Source: Rallus limicola (Eukaryota; Chordata; Aves; Gruiformes; Rallidae). From it: 64,000 bases of DNA. The notes under the pieces were generated by a model. It worked only from the letters and a program-made list of their open reading frames with translations. It was not told where the DNA came from and searched no databases. Location of the stretch: NCBI GenBank assembly GCA_022605955.1, contig JAKCOZ010000008.1, forward strand, positions 22,569,083 through 22,633,082, in the 5' to 3' direction. Below are positions 34,374-46,154 of this stretch, one piece after another (positions within the stretch are counted from its first letter, which is position 1; each line of letters begins with the position of its first letter). A program made the translations under genes and the position numbers.

Positions 34374-34560
34374 TTGAATGTTGTATCTTTCACTGGCATT
34401 TTATTGCATTTTATCCATTTATCTTGCTCAGGATCGTATCTTTCAACCCAGTAGCCAGTTATAGGGCTCCCACCATCTTCGTCTGGTTCATTCCATGTTA
34501 AGGTGACCGAATCTTTAGTGACCTCTGTAGGCTTGAGACCTGTTGGAGGGCCTGGTGGGT
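34374..34560 (-). CDS. TTN: W51: 5' part of a split Fn3 domain, leading A-band block
   Basis: 187 bp, DPPGPPTGLKPTEVTKDSVT to KDTTF plus two bases of the next codon. With W52 it gives 303 bp. Confidence 0.94.
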
Positions 34561-34701
34561 CTATATACATTAATAAATATATATTTTAAAAAACCCAACA
34601 AAAACAAACAAACAAACAAAATAGAGAAAGAAAAATCATCAATCATATATTTTTTCCTATTAAAATACTGCAAAAAATTAACATTAATTTGATAAACTAA
34701 C

Positions 34702-34998
34702 CAAATGAATATTTTGCAATGATGGGGTTACACTGCGCTGGCTCCCCAACACCATACATGTTCTCAGCACTGACTCGGAACACATATTCTTTATGAGGAG
34801 TTAAATTGGTAGCTCTGAATTTTGTGTCCTTAATAGTTGATGATAGCTTGTGCCATATTTCACTGTCTGTAGCTCTTTTCTCAAGGACATAGTTGGTGAT
34901 TTTAGAACCCCCATCATCTCGTGGAGGATTCCATGTCAGAAGGCAGGATTCATTTGTGATTTCTGATACATCAAATGCAGCTGGTGGACCAGGTTTAT
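34702..34998 (-). CDS. TTN: W50: Fn3 domain, leading A-band block
   Basis: 99 codons, DKPGPPAAFDVSEITNESCL to AKYSFG. Core [20 protein letters not shown]; strand F YVFRVSAENMYGVGEP. Confidence 0.95.
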
Positions 34999-35091
34999 CT
35001 GTAGAGGACAAGATGTGAATTTTAATCTTCTGCTTGCATACCTCCGTACATTACCAATGATTTTTATGAACAATATAAAATACATGCATAC

Positions 35092-35379
35092 CAAGAACAT
35101 TAACTTCAACAACAGCAGTAGCACGTCCACTGGAATTTACAGCTTCTATAATATAGGTTCCACTGTCACTCCTCTTGCTGTCTGTAATAGTGACTGTAGA
35201 ATGATTAGGTTTGGTTTCAATAGTGATTCTGTTATCAGGTCTCAAAATTTTGTCAGCCTTGGTCCAAGTAATCTGAGGCTCAGGTTTTCCAGTTACTTTA
35301 GCTGGCAGCTCAATTTTGGTTCCAGCTTTCACAGTAAGTCCAGCAAGAAGCTTCACATCTAAGAAAATTTCTGGAGCCT
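35092..35379 (-). CDS. TTN: W49: Ig domain, leading A-band block
   Basis: 96 codons, EAPEIFLDVKLLAGLTVKAG to VNVLG. Core Trp in QITWTKAD; DSGTYIIEAVNSSG. Confidence 0.95.
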
Positions 35380-35477
35380 CTAATTTAGGAGAGAATAAAA
35401 ACATTGTTATAGAAATACTATTTCAGAGACTGGTAAAAATAAAGCAACTATTGCAATTCAGTGATTGAAGTAATTAC

Positions 35478-35599
35478 CTTTTGCATCAATGGCCTGAATA
35501 TCATCTGTTGGCTTGCTTGGCTTGCTAGCTCCTATTCTGTTCAATGCTTTAACCCGATATGCATACCACTCTCCTTCCTTGAGTTTTGTTACTTCCATT
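35478..35599 (-). CDS. TTN: W48: 3' part of a split Fn3 domain, leading A-band block
   Basis: 122 bp from MEVTKLKEGEWYAYRVKALN to IDAKG, entered through a phase-2 intron. Confidence 0.93.
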
Positions 35600-35689
35600 C
35601 TGTTTGTTAAAAAAAAAAAATCCAGATATTTGAAGTGGTGATGACTCATACAGTTGAAAGTATATACTTTCTGATGTTAAATAACTTAC

Positions 35690-35867
35690 TTTGTTTCAAC
35701 AACAGGCTCCCCGCATGTCTCCCACTTGTCTGTGCCGCGTTGGGATTTTTCTACCAGATAGCCCTTAATACGGGCACCACCATCATATTTGGGAGGCTCC
35801 CATGTTAGGAAGATGCTTTTTGATGTTGGATTTCTCCATTTAACGTTCTCTGGTGGATCGGGAACCG
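35690..35867 (-). CDS. TTN: W47: 5' part of a split Fn3 domain, leading A-band block
   Basis: 178 bp, AVPDPPENVKWRNPTSKSIF to PVVET. With W48 it totals 300 bp. The split lies at the same fold position as in W51/W52. Confidence 0.94.
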
Positions 35868-35982
35868 CTATTAAAAATTAAAAATATATGGATTTTTAGA
35901 AACCAGTCATTTGTTTACATCTTGAAAATTCACAAGATTTCAGAAACAGAAAATCAGCAACACTGTGAAATAGTTGACTCAC

Positions 35983-36130
35983 TTGCTGGTGCTGACATAT
36001 TTACAGGTTCATCAATATATGCAGGCTCCCCTGGACCACATTTATTGCATGCAGAAACTCTAAATAAATATTCTTTTCCTTGGATGAGGTCAGGTACAGT
36101 GAACTCTTGGTCAACAACATGATCCATAAC
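35983..36130 (-). CDS. TTN: W46: 3' half of a split Fn3 domain, leading A-band block
   Basis: 148 bp from VMDHVVDQEFTVPDLIQGKE to SAPAS; phase-0 start. Strand F YLFRVSACNKCGPGEP. Confidence 0.93.
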
Positions 36131-36247
36131 CTGAATAAAAGAAAGATTCCAATGTGTTTCTAAATTTATTTCCAAAAAACCAATTACAAAAACAAGACAC
36201 AAAATTCAATAACAAATAGAAATTGAAATGAAAAAGAATGAACTTAC

Positions 36248-36399
36248 TTTGTTCCATGTTTTCCGGCTTACTTCACGTTTTTCAATTATATAGCCAGTAA
36301 CTGGACTTCCACCATCATCTTCTGGAGGTTCCCATGACAGCTGTACTGTGTTCTTGATTATGTCTAAAACTTTAAGTTCTCTTGGTGCACTTGGACGAG
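36248..36399 (-). CDS. TTN: W45: 5' half of a split Fn3 domain, leading A-band block
   Basis: 152 bp, ARPSAPRELKVLDIIKNTVQ to KTWNK. With W46 it totals 300 bp. Confidence 0.94.
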
Positions 36400-36645
36400 C
36401 TAGATATCAGAGAAATAGTATAAATTATTTTGTAATTGGTGTTTGACAGATGGTCTCTATGTAATCTGTCTTCCAGGAGATTTATTTTTCTTAGTCATTC
36501 TTCCTCAAACAGCTAAGTTTAAGGATACAGACAAGAGAATAGGTTTCTCATTTTTAGTAATATTTCAATATACTTGGTTTACTGAAATGTGTGTGATTTC
36601 ATACTAATGTGGAATGTTATTGTTAGAATATATAAGTTTGCTTAC

Positions 36646-36930
36646 CAATGACATTAACATCAATTTCTCCTGAAACAGATGACACAGGGTTTTCTAATGT
36701 TAAGGAATATATTCCCTTGTCTGGACGTTCACTTGGAGTAATTACAAGTTCTGCAAAGGAGGCAGTGGTCTTCATTGTTACACGATCCCCCTCTTCTAAG
36801 ACTTGGTCGCCAAAAGACCATGTGGCAGTTGGCACAGGGTAGCCAGTGATAGGAACACGGATCTTGATTGGCTCAGGAACAATAACTTCCAGCCCATCTT
36901 TAAATGCACTTAGATCCATTGTAGGTCCAA
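36646..36930 (-). CDS. TTN: W44: Ig domain, leading A-band block
   Basis: 95 codons, VGPTMDLSAFKDGLEVIVPE to VNVIG. Core Trp in TATWSFGD; DKGIYSLTLENPVS. Confidence 0.95.
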
Positions 36931-37490
36931 CTGGAAAAAGTGGAAAATGGAGTAAATTAAACATTTTCAGATGTTTTGATTTATGGCTTATGATAGCTTT
37001 TTTGAGAGGCTGATTCTGACTTTATCTCAGTCTGCAGGTTGAAGCTGTCTAGGCTTAGCTGTATGTGGCTTATCATTCCCAACCTCTCCTGGCTAAACAT
37101 TATTTACAAATATGGGAGTTGATAAGGCAGTTTAGTATTAACAAGTGGGAGATCTAATTTTCCCTTTAATTATATAACTTTGTTTAGATTTTTTATTTTT
37201 TAGACTTTTAATTGTTTATATTTTTATTTTATTATCTTCTCTGCCTTCCTTTCCTGTTACCTCCCACAAAACTAGGTCATGCCTTGCTCTTCAAGCAACC
37301 TAATAGTACAGCTATTTGTCTGCAGAATTCATAATGGAGAAGAAATAGCTCAGAATCTCAAAAGTCTAAGGCTTTTCATACTAGTTGGCATCATAGATAT
37401 CTCGTGAAAATATACATATTACCTACAAGATGCATGTTAATTGTGTGTCTTATCTAATGAATTATCTTTAATAAATAGCATATGGTTTAC

Positions 37491-37605
37491 CAAAAGTATC
37501 ATCTGCAGTTAATGGCCCAATAGCCTCTGCTGGATCAGACACACCAGCTGCATTTTCTGCCGAGACTCGGTAATAATAACTGGATCCTGGTTTCAATCCA
37601 GTTAC
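37491..37605 (-). CDS. TTN: W43: 3' part of a split Fn3 domain, leading A-band block
   Basis: 115 bp from VTGLKPGSSYYYRVSAENAA to ADDTFG; phase-0 start. Confidence 0.93.
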
Positions 37606-37691
37606 CTGAAAGCACAAGTAATCATTTAGTAAGACATATTAAAGATTATTTACATATTTTGAGTATTTTGTTGATGAACAGACCATCTTAC

Positions 37692-37879
37692 CTTGAAGGT
37701 AAGAGCAGGTACTAGTTTTGGGTTACAGCGAATCCACTTGTCTGTTCCTTCTTCTTGCCTTTCAATAATATAGCCTAAGACTGGACTTCCTCCATCTTTG
37801 AGAGGAGGTTCCCATGTGAGCTGCACTGATGACTTAGTTTGGTCTGAATGATCAAGGTTAATGGGAGGACTTGGTCTCT
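37692..37879 (-). CDS. TTN: W42: 5' part of a split Fn3 domain, leading A-band block
   Basis: 188 bp, ERPSPPINLDHSDQTKSSVQ to ALTFK. With W43 it makes 303 bp. Confidence 0.94.
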
Positions 37880-38223
37880 CTGAAAATAATGTGAGAGAAA
37901 TACATTATTGCAAACTGGTAAGAGACTATGATTCTGCAATCAGATGTCTATACCTTAAAGTACTCTTTTAAAAAAGGCTTTGTATAGTTTTTTCTAAACT
38001 GGTATTTTAAATTGTGGTTGGATCCTAATTTCAGAGAAAAAATATTTTGAGTTCTTACTGAACCAAATGGTAGCAAAGTACTTCTAATATGTTTGAAGGT
38101 CAAAAGTACATGTACATGATATATGCAGCACATGTTTCTCAATTGGAATTTCATGCACATATTATAAACAGACAAAATGTCTTAGCATCATTATGCAATC
38201 ATAATCAATGCTTGCATTCTTAC

Positions 38224-38526
38224 CGATTGGGTCCATAATTTTTACTGCACGTGTAGCAGGACTTGGTTTGCCAACTCCAACCATGTTCTGAGCTCTTACT
38301 CTGAAGAAATATTCTTCATTTTCCACAACATCAGTCACAACAGCCGAAAGTTCATCAGCTCCAGTGGTCATAGTTGGCTCCCATTTGATGGAAGCTCTGT
38401 TACGCAGTTCAATAACATAGCCAGTAATTGGAGATCCTCCATCATACTCAGGTGGTTCCCAGGTAAGTGTAGCTCCAAACCTGTTCACATCGGTAACTTC
38501 TACATTTTGAGGAGGACCAGGAACTT
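38224..38526 (-). CDS. TTN: W41: Fn3 domain, second A-band domain
   Basis: 101 codons, EVPGPPQNVEVTDVNRFGAT to IMDPIG. Core [20 protein letters not shown]; strand F YFFRVRAQNMVGVGKPS. Confidence 0.95.
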
Positions 38527-38649
38527 CTACATTTTATTTTAGGGAGAAAAAGGAAAAATAAGGTATGTGTTTTTTATCTATTGGTAGAGTTTGTACTGCT
38601 TTTTCTTACACAGTCATCAACCACAGAGTTTTTCATAACTTCTGCTTAC

Positions 38650-38952
38650 CAAATTTGCTTTTAGCTTCCACAGGTGTCTCTGTTTCCACTGGCTCACCAG
38701 TGCCCACTCTGTTTCGTGCACTAACACGAAAGAGGTACTCCACTCCTCCTTTTTGAAGTCCAGTAACAGTGTATTCACAATTTTCAGCACGATCAGTAAC
38801 CATAATCCAGGTCTTACGCTTGATGTCACGTCTTTCAATGACATAGCCTATTATTTTACTTCCACCATCGCTTTCTGGCTCTTGCCAAGCAAGGCCAACT
38901 TCACCATCATAAATTTCAGTGACTTCCAAGTTTCTAACTGGACCCGGAACAT
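38650..38952 (-). CDS. TTN: W40: first Fn3 domain of the A-band
   Basis: 101 codons, DVPGPVRNLEVTEIYDGEVG to AKSKFG. It is the first Fn3 after 22 Ig domains, so it marks the I-band/A-band border and should be domain A1. Strand F YLFRVSARNRVGTGEP. Confidence 0.95.
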
Positions 38953-39059
38953 CTAACAAAGATATGACAGTGGTTTAGGGCATTGTATCTTCTTCTTTCC
39001 CACTCCCCCCTCCTCTGGATTATAAATATAAAAAAGGCTATAATAATGTGAGTACTTAC

Positions 39060-39329
39060 CAATGACCTCTACGTTGATGAATGCTTCTGCCTGGCCATGT
39101 TTGTTACGAAGTTTAACCTTATACCTTCCTTTATCTGATTTCTTTGCTTCATATATTTTGAAGGTAGTGCAGTCAGTTGTTGTATCAACAGTTGTTGTGG
39201 GCAGACTTTCCTCCCCTTTCAACCATTCTGCTTCTGCTCTTGGGTATGCATCATATGGAACAGTCATAGTTAAAGGTTTCCCAACATCAACCACAAGGTT
39301 TTGATCACCAGTCTTGATTCTAGGTGCAG
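39060..39329 (-). CDS. TTN: W39: Ig domain, last of the distal I-band block (likely I105)
   Basis: 90 codons, AAPRIKTGDQNLVVDVGKPL to VEVIG. Core Trp in AEAEWLKGE; SDKGRYKVKLRNKHG. Confidence 0.94.
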
Positions 39330-39937
39330 CTAAGGAAGATCAATGTGACAAGTTAAGTATTTATTTAAAAAATTATATATTTGTGTAGTCAGCAAAGAAG
39401 CAAAAATTAACAAGAAAAAAGAGCTCTTTTGGGAATTCTAAGAAAATCTTCCATAGAGTGACTCACTGGATTGCTCCAGAGAAACTCAGGCTAGTTGGTA
39501 TGTACTGTGTCCTTCTATAAAGTTATGGAAGAGGAAATTGCTTTCTGAGCATTATTTAAATGCAGTTTATTGGGCTGATCTGGCAAAATAGACAAATGAG
39601 GAATTAAATGTCTTATATGGCTGAAATGAATCAGGTCAAATAATTTTCATGCTTTAGATCTACAGTGACCTAATGAAAAGTTTCTGTCTCCTTTAAGGTC
39701 AATTATTGGTCTTTTGTATAGACACTGAAAAGTGACGCGTTTTCCTTAACAGTTAGATATGGGTGGTATAATGAAAAATGTTGCCTTAATTCATACAGTT
39801 TAATGGACTTGCACTTGTCCCAGCCTGATCATGTATACATTTTAATTCAACTGTTTGAAAGGACAAAAATCAATTTAATAAAAAGCTAATTCACTAACCG
39901 AAGACTTTATAAAAGAAACACAAAGAAAGCAACTTAC
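39330..39937 (-). other. Intron between W38 and W39
   Basis: 608 bp; no further exon or element seen. Confidence 0.75.
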
Positions 39938-40204
39938 CAGCTAATTCAAGCTTAGCTCTAGCTTCCTTATCTTTGGCAATAAATCTGTATTCCCCTTGGT
40001 CACGGGGCTTTATTTCGCACACCTGCAGCCTGTGGACCTTTCCTTCACTCATCATCTGATGTTTGTCACCTTGGACAATAATCATGTTGTTTCTCAACCA
40101 CTTCACCTCCACACCATCTTTGTTTAACTCTGCCATGAAGATCACATCTGCACCAGGAGCTTCATAAATATCTTGTGGGGGTCGGATGATCTCAACAGGG
40201 ATTT
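39938..40204 (-). CDS. TTN: W38: Ig domain (likely I104)
   Basis: 89 codons, EIPVEIIRPPQDIYEAPGAD to LELAG. Core Trp in VEVKWLRNN; QGEYRFIAKDKEA. Confidence 0.94.
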
Positions 40205-40298
40205 CTGAAATAAATGATAATTAATTTGGTGTTATTTGTGTATTGCTTCTATTATTACTAAATAATGAAGAAAATCATTCTATTAATTTCACTCATAC

Positions 40299-40423
40299 CT
40301 TCAACAAAAAGTCTTGCCCTAGATTTCCTGTCATCCACTCCACAGGAATATTCACACTCATCATCTAGTCTACAGTCTTTTATGATTAATCTGTGCAGAT
40401 TTCCATCCTTTTCAAACTGGTAT
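40299..40423 (-). CDS. TTN: W37: 3' part of a split Ig domain (likely I103)
   Basis: 125 bp from YQFEKDGNLHRLIIKDCRLD to LFVEG; phase-2 start. The strand-F motif is ECEYSCGVDD. Confidence 0.93.
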
Positions 40424-40526
40424 CTTCATGGGCGAGAAAAGTAAGCAGTATTTTAGTTTTCTGAGAAAGCAACAAATTAAAGCAAGCATGTTTAGCATAT
40501 TAACAAGCATAGTAAAATGCACATAC

Positions 40527-40935
40527 TTTTTGCCTTCTTTGATTTCTCTTCCATTTCTGTACCATCTTACACTGGCTTTCTCTTTGGAAAGTTGGCATGT
40601 AAAGACTGCATCATCAAATTCAGTGACAGTCTGGTCCCGGAGATGTTCAATGAAGTCTGCTGGTGCTTCTGTGATGAGAAGCTCTGCAACAGATTTATCT
40701 TGTCCAGCAGTAACAGTGTATTCACCTTCATCTATAAACCCACAGTCTTTAATGATGAGTGAATGTTTGTATTTATCAATTTTGTACAAAATACGCTTGC
40801 TGAATGTTATCTCTTCCCCATTCTTTGTCCACTTGAGGGTTGCATTAAGGCGATTGACTTTGCACCAGAATGTGACAGTTTTCTTCTCCATGGTCTCAAT
40901 ATCTTCCAGGGGCTCAACAATTCTGAGATCCTCCT
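40527..40935 (-). CDS. TTN: W36: complete Ig plus 5' part of the next Ig (likely I102-I103)
   Basis: 409 bp. The first Ig runs EEDLRIVEPLEDIETMEKKT to AELLI; the second starts TEAPADFIEHLRDQTVTEFD and continues to EIKEGK with no border intron. W36+W37 give 534 bp, two Igs of 89 codons. Confidence 0.94.
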
Positions 40936-41040
40936 CTGTTAAGACAAAAATCCCAAATTGATTAATTTACATCCTCATGGTCCTAGTGTACAGTTGAATG
41001 TAGGATGATGAATTCATTTTAACACATGTAAGTTTTTTAC

Positions 41041-41319
41041 CTAAAACTGCTAAGGCAGCAGTGCTTTTGACGTGTTCACCTCTCTGGTTTGACAGTGAGA
41101 TGGTATAGGTAGCTTGATCTTTCAACTGTGCATCTCTGATTCTGAGAGTGTAAACTAAACCCTTCTGGACAATAATGTATTTTGCACTATCAAATATTGC
41201 CTCATCATTTTTGTACCATTTCTCTTTGGCACCTTCTTTATTGACTTCACAGTTGAAGATAATTTCTTGACCCTCATTAACTTCTTGGTCTTTAAGGGGG
41301 GTTATAATCCTGAGTTTTT
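41041..41319 (-). CDS. TTN: W35: Ig domain (likely I101)
   Basis: 93 codons, EKLRIITPLKDQEVNEGQEI to AVLG. Core Trp in AKEKWYKND; QATYTISLSNQRG. Confidence 0.94.
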
Positions 41320-41410
41320 CTGAAATTGAGAAAATAGAAGATATAGAATATCATGTAGCATTAGGAATGAAACAAAGTATACACCTGCACATTGATAAAA
41401 TAAATCTTAC

Positions 41411-41677
41411 CGATCACTGTTAAGCGTGCTGTAGCTTTAGCTTCACCAACCATGACTGTATACTTTCCCGCATCTCCTAGAATAGAGTCTTTAACCACAA
41501 GTGTTCTCTTTTTGCCATCTGAAATGATGTCGTACTTATCACCAGCCTCCAGGACTGTGTCACCCCATAGCCACTGTACTGTAATGGCCTCTTTGGACAC
41601 TGAACAGACAAATTCAGCTTTCTCTCCTTCAAGCACTTCAAGATTTTGTGGTCTGCTGAGAAATTCTGCTGCAAGTT
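41411..41677 (-). CDS. TTN: W34: Ig domain (likely I100)
   Basis: 89 codons, ELAAEFLSRPQNLEVLEGEK to LTVIG. Core Trp in ITVQWLWGD; DAGKYTVMVGEAKA. Confidence 0.94.
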
Positions 41678-41825
41678 CTGAAATAAAAAATTTTTGTGGA
41701 CATATATGATTTTATTTTATTTTTTTACTTATGAAGATAATAAAGCAAGTTGTGTATTCATACCACTTTTTATATTTTCATTTTTTTTCCCCTAGAAAAT
41801 GAGGCTACCAGAGTTACTCTCTTAC

Positions 41826-42092
41826 CATGTACAGTGAGTTTTCCTGTTGTACTAGAACTTGGGAGCTTGCAAGTATATTTCCCAGCATCTTCAGGATGAG
41901 CATTACGTATGAGAAGAATTCTCTTTCGGCCTTCAGAAATGTGTTCAAATCTACCACCATCAGGCACCTCCTCATCTCCTTTAAACCAATTAACTTCAGC
42001 ATTAGGCTTCGAAACTTCACAGATCAATTTTACAGTGTCATTTTCATTTACTTCCAGATCAGGAAGATTTTTTGTGAAAACAGCCTCTTCCT
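41826..42092 (-). CDS. TTN: W33: Ig domain (likely I99)
   Basis: 89 codons, EEEAVFTKNLPDLEVNENDT to LTVHG. Core Trp in AEVNWFKGD; DAGKYTCKLPSSST. Confidence 0.94.
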
Positions 42093-42180
42093 CTGCAACA
42101 AGAATTTATAAAGCTGATTAAATCCTTTAATCAAAACAAATTTTCCTTGTTCATAGATGAGATTCGAAAACAGTGTTTAC

Positions 42181-42349
42181 CTATCACAGTAAGTAGGCCT
42201 GAAGTTCGAGCTGTTTTTGCTTCGCAAGCGTATTCAGCTTCATCATCAAAGACACATTTACTGATAACAAGAATGCGTTCTGCACCTTTGGAAATTATGT
42301 CATACTTTTTGCCTTTTTTAATTTCAATGCCATCCCTAAACCATTTCAC
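42181..42349 (-). CDS. TTN: W32: 3' part of a split Ig domain (likely I98)
   Basis: 169 bp from VKWFRDGIEIKKGKKYDIIS to LTVIG; phase-0 start right at the core VKW. Confidence 0.93.
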
Positions 42350-42472
42350 CTGTTTTAGAACAAATCAACATGGTTATTAATATTAATGTACTCATCATAG
42401 ATGCTCTTTTCTAGCAACACAATAAATTTCTAATTGAATGAGATACTCATGTGAAAAACTATTATTATTGAC

Positions 42473-42570
42473 CTTGACACCTGGACGAGAAATTTCACAT
42501 TCAAATCGAGCAGATTCTTTTTCTTTAACTTCAAGATCTGTTAGGGGTTTCAGGAACTCAACACGAATAG
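42473..42570 (-). CDS. TTN: W31: 5' part of a split Ig domain (likely I98)
   Basis: 98 bp, AIRVEFLKPLTDLEVKEKES to RPGVK. With W32 it makes 267 bp. The donor reads AAG|gtcaat, weaker than the usual gtaagt or gtatgt. Confidence 0.9.
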
Positions 42571-42717
42571 CTGTAAGAGAAAAGAAAATTTTTAGTAGAG
42601 GAAAGTCTCTGGCAGAGACTAACAAATTGCCTACATTAATATCACTGCCAGTCATAGACACTTGTACATAGTGTTTATAGTACTTAGGCATTTTGTATAG
42701 AATTGGAAATGACTTAC

Positions 42718-42984
42718 GTTCTACATTGAGGAAACATGATGTCTTAAAGTCCTTAGAATCACAGGTATATGTTTTTGCATCATCCAGTGTGCAGCCATGG
42801 ATAATGAGTTTTCTGACCCTGCCATCAGAAATTATCTCATACTTCTTTGTTTTGTGAATTTCTTCTCCATTTTTGAACCATTTAACTTTTGCATTTTCCC
42901 TGGAAACTTCACATTCCAGTATTGCAGTGGCCTCCTCTTCAACAGTCTGGTCCTCAAGTGGTTTAGTAAATTCAACTGGGGGTT
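42718..42984 (-). CDS. TTN: W30: Ig domain (likely I97)
   Basis: 89 codons, EPPVEFTKPLEDQTVEEEAT to LNVER. Core Trp in AKVKWFKNG; DAKTYTCDSKDFKT. Confidence 0.94.
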
Positions 42985-43739
42985 CTAGAAGAAACAGATT
43001 TTGCCACAAAATATCAAAATTATTGCCAGCCCTCTGCTAGTAGAGAACTGTCCCATAATATTTAATAATTTTCCTTGACAGAATAATAAAAATTGATCAT
43101 AGAAGTCTTTTTTTCTTTTTTATTCATGGACACGTTGAGTTAATTTCCTTATTTTCAGCCTACTATAAGACTGAATGATATTTCCGTCCATGGGGTTTTT
43201 ACTCAGAAATCATCGCAAACCTTGAAAATCAGTTTCTTTAGCTGAACCAAACCTATAGCTGAACTATACCTATAACTATATTAAAAAAATATTTTTTTTT
43301 CTTGAATTATTAAATTCATTAGAAATGTCTGCAGGTTTTTTAGTTCTTAGCCATACAGTGCATAGTAGTGCAAGTGGCTATAGCCAATGGTATGTCACTT
43401 GACTGCTGGTGTAGTTGTGGTCTTGTAGGTTTCTGGATATTCTAAAGTACGGAAAAAAGCCATCTGGAGCCATGCAGGCCAGTATTTGTGTGTTATCTTG
43501 AGGTGAATTGAATGTTTTGGTCTGCAATGAGTCCCTGGAAATCCTAATAAACTGATTCAACTCCCACATCTGACATATAAAGATTTTAATTAAGTGGATT
43601 TTTTAGTCAGGAAGGCTATCCAATATTGTATGTGTGACCCTACTAATTTGATATATGATCTATATTAAAATCTTATTCCAGGGTGAATCCTGAATGGCTC
43701 ATTAACAGTGACTATAGAATAATTAAATAACTGACTTAC
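42985..43739 (-). other. Intron between W29 and W30
   Basis: 755 bp; A/T-rich, nothing recognised. Confidence 0.75.
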
Positions 43740-43863
43740 CTTTCACAAAAAGATTTGCTTGTGTCCTGAAATCTTTTGCTGTAAGTGATACCTCTCCTGC
43801 ATCTGTTAACTTCACATCTCTAAGAATAAGTGTGTGAACTCTCCCTTCAACACGTGTCACAAC
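43740..43863 (-). CDS. TTN: W29: 3' part of a split Ig domain (likely I96)
   Basis: 124 bp from VVTRVEGRVHTLILRDVKLT to LFVKG; phase-0 start. Confidence 0.93.
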
Positions 43864-46154
43864 CTGATAAACCAAATTTAAAAAATGTTTTGTAAGTATC
43901 TAGAACAAATATTTAAGGAAATAGCATTGCTGTTTATTGTTATCTGTAGAGCTTGGTTGTTTATTTTATAAGAAATTTTGATAATTTCCTTTTGTGTGTA
44001 CTAAATATAACTGAAGACACAAAAGGGTTGAGGATTTTGAGAATTCTGTTTTTTCCTTTAATTTAGAGGAAGTTGTAATAATGCTTCCTCATGTTTTAAG
44101 GTATTTGTGTCCCATACTAGAAAACCTGAGACTGCTATCAAAGTTCAAAAGGAGTCTATTTTGAGATCGCGTTTATTTTGAACATGTACTAATAAATACC
44201 AAAATATATAACTTTACGGGGGGGAAATGGTGTTACTCCTTGCTACATTTAAAATGAAAAATTTAGAGAACTATAAAGCAGTATGACACCTTCATCATAC
44301 ACTCTTGCAAATTCCAATTTGACTTTCTATAGTTAAATATTTGTTAAAAAATTCTGCCTAAACCCCCCACATTTCCATGTTGATCTATTGCTGAAAGTAA
44401 GTTGCAATCATGAGCTTGACTTGGGCTACACCTATACAAATATTTCTTTTTCTAGGAATGGATCTGTGGGAACCTATGATACACCCTGCATTGTAGACAT
44501 TAAGAGGGCTGGTACTCATTCACATAACTTATTTAACGTAGCACTTGAAGAATTCTGGTTTATTTTCAGTGAAGTATGTGATCAAGTAGCAGATGTTGGT
44601 TTAGAAAAATTAAAGGGGAAAAGTGAGTTTCTGATAAGGAAGAAGCATAAAAGATTAAGTTACTTTTGAAAAGGTTGTCCCCTTTGCTTTAAAGGGAAAA
44701 AAGAAACTAAGAGTCTGTCCTTCCTCTCAAATGGTCATTGTGTCCCTGAAAACTAGCTTTAGCAAATGCTTGTCTGAAAGAGATTGAGATGAAGCCAAAT
44801 ACGTATTTGGACAAGATAAGCAATAAAGATAAACAAAGAAGTCACTTCAATAAAGGTTGTATGTGTAGAGATGAATGCTTGCCACAGAGGTAAAATAATA
44901 GTTTGCATTAAAAGCAGCTGAAATGAAACACTTGAACTTTGATTCTCAAAGATAGTAGAAGTGTTTCAAGAGGCTATTTTAAATGAGCAGAAAGATATGT
45001 GTCAAGTAAATATATGGTTTACTCTGCATTTCTTCTGAATAAAATTTCAAATGAAAGTTTTTACTGGACATCTAAACTGAATGAAAATCTACATTTTTTT
45101 CACATAATTAAAATGATAGTTCAGACAGAGAAGAACAAAATAATTTTCCATCATACAGGATATCTAAAATATAGTATTTTTCTTCCCAGGCAGTAATACC
45201 TATCAAACTACTGGACTGATCAATAGTTTTCCACATTTTTATTCCTAGACTCAGAAGCAATTATCTTAGGTTATTACATGTCTCATCTGCTGAGTTTCAA
45301 TTTTTTTTATTTGTCCTTAAATACTGTAATAGGGTTGTCTATCACCACTATTGTTTTTTCTTTTCATACAGGTTATGAAACTTTGCCAGGTCATGTAATC
45401 CCTTGAAAGATTTTTTTTTTGTCTGAGGTTTACAATTTGTATTTTCATTTGCATTATTTCCCATAGACCTAGTAAATGAAAAAGAACTCTTAAACCCAGC
45501 GATATAAATTAGTATTTTACATATTTAATGTATTTCTTTATGTTTCTTTATATATTTTCCCTACCAGTAACCCTACCGGTACTTAAACTGGCTACATTCC
45601 AAGCTGCTCAGATCTCAGAGTTAAGAGCCAGCACTTGATGAAGGGTTAAAAATAGCTAGTGAGAAGTGCTTGACAAGCAAATCTACCCAGAAAGTTATCT
45701 TGGGAGCCAGAGCAAATGCCTGAAATGGAATTTGAATCCTCTTAATCCCCTTATATGCAGAATTGGACTGCAACTCAGCATTCCACAGGAAAAAAAGCAT
45801 TTCCTGATAGCACCTTTCGAAATGCTCTCACTGTAACTACAATTCTCCTGAGCAAAAATCAGTCAGTATTCCAGTGACTGAGTTACCAACAGAATCGGGG
45901 GAAAAAAATAATCACTGTTGTGGTGTCTGCTATTTTGGAACTTCAATTTCCCTTTCTGCAATAAATAATTGTATTATTCCAGAATGCTGGAATTTCTGCG
46001 GAACAAAATGCTGTGATTTAGTGAGGATTTACCATTTGACACAGCAGGATTTACTTCTACTGGAAGAGTAAATAAGACATAAGGAAGGGTAAGAGAGGTG
46101 AAAAAGAGGAAGGAGGAATAAACACAAGGGAAAAATAAAGTTTAGTTTCCTTAC
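43864..46154 (-). other. Longest intron in the window, between W28 and W29
   Basis: 2291 bp of phase-0 intron inside one Ig domain. A/T-rich; open frames on both strands lack recognisable domains. It is the first intron downstream of the putative internal promoter, a usual place for an enhancer, though I see no clear element. Confidence 0.75.

Noticed and set aside
44388..44669. 93-codon plus-strand open frame in the longest intron
   Set aside because: No recognisable domain, no promoter or poly(A) signal, and many such frames occur by chance in introns of this composition.
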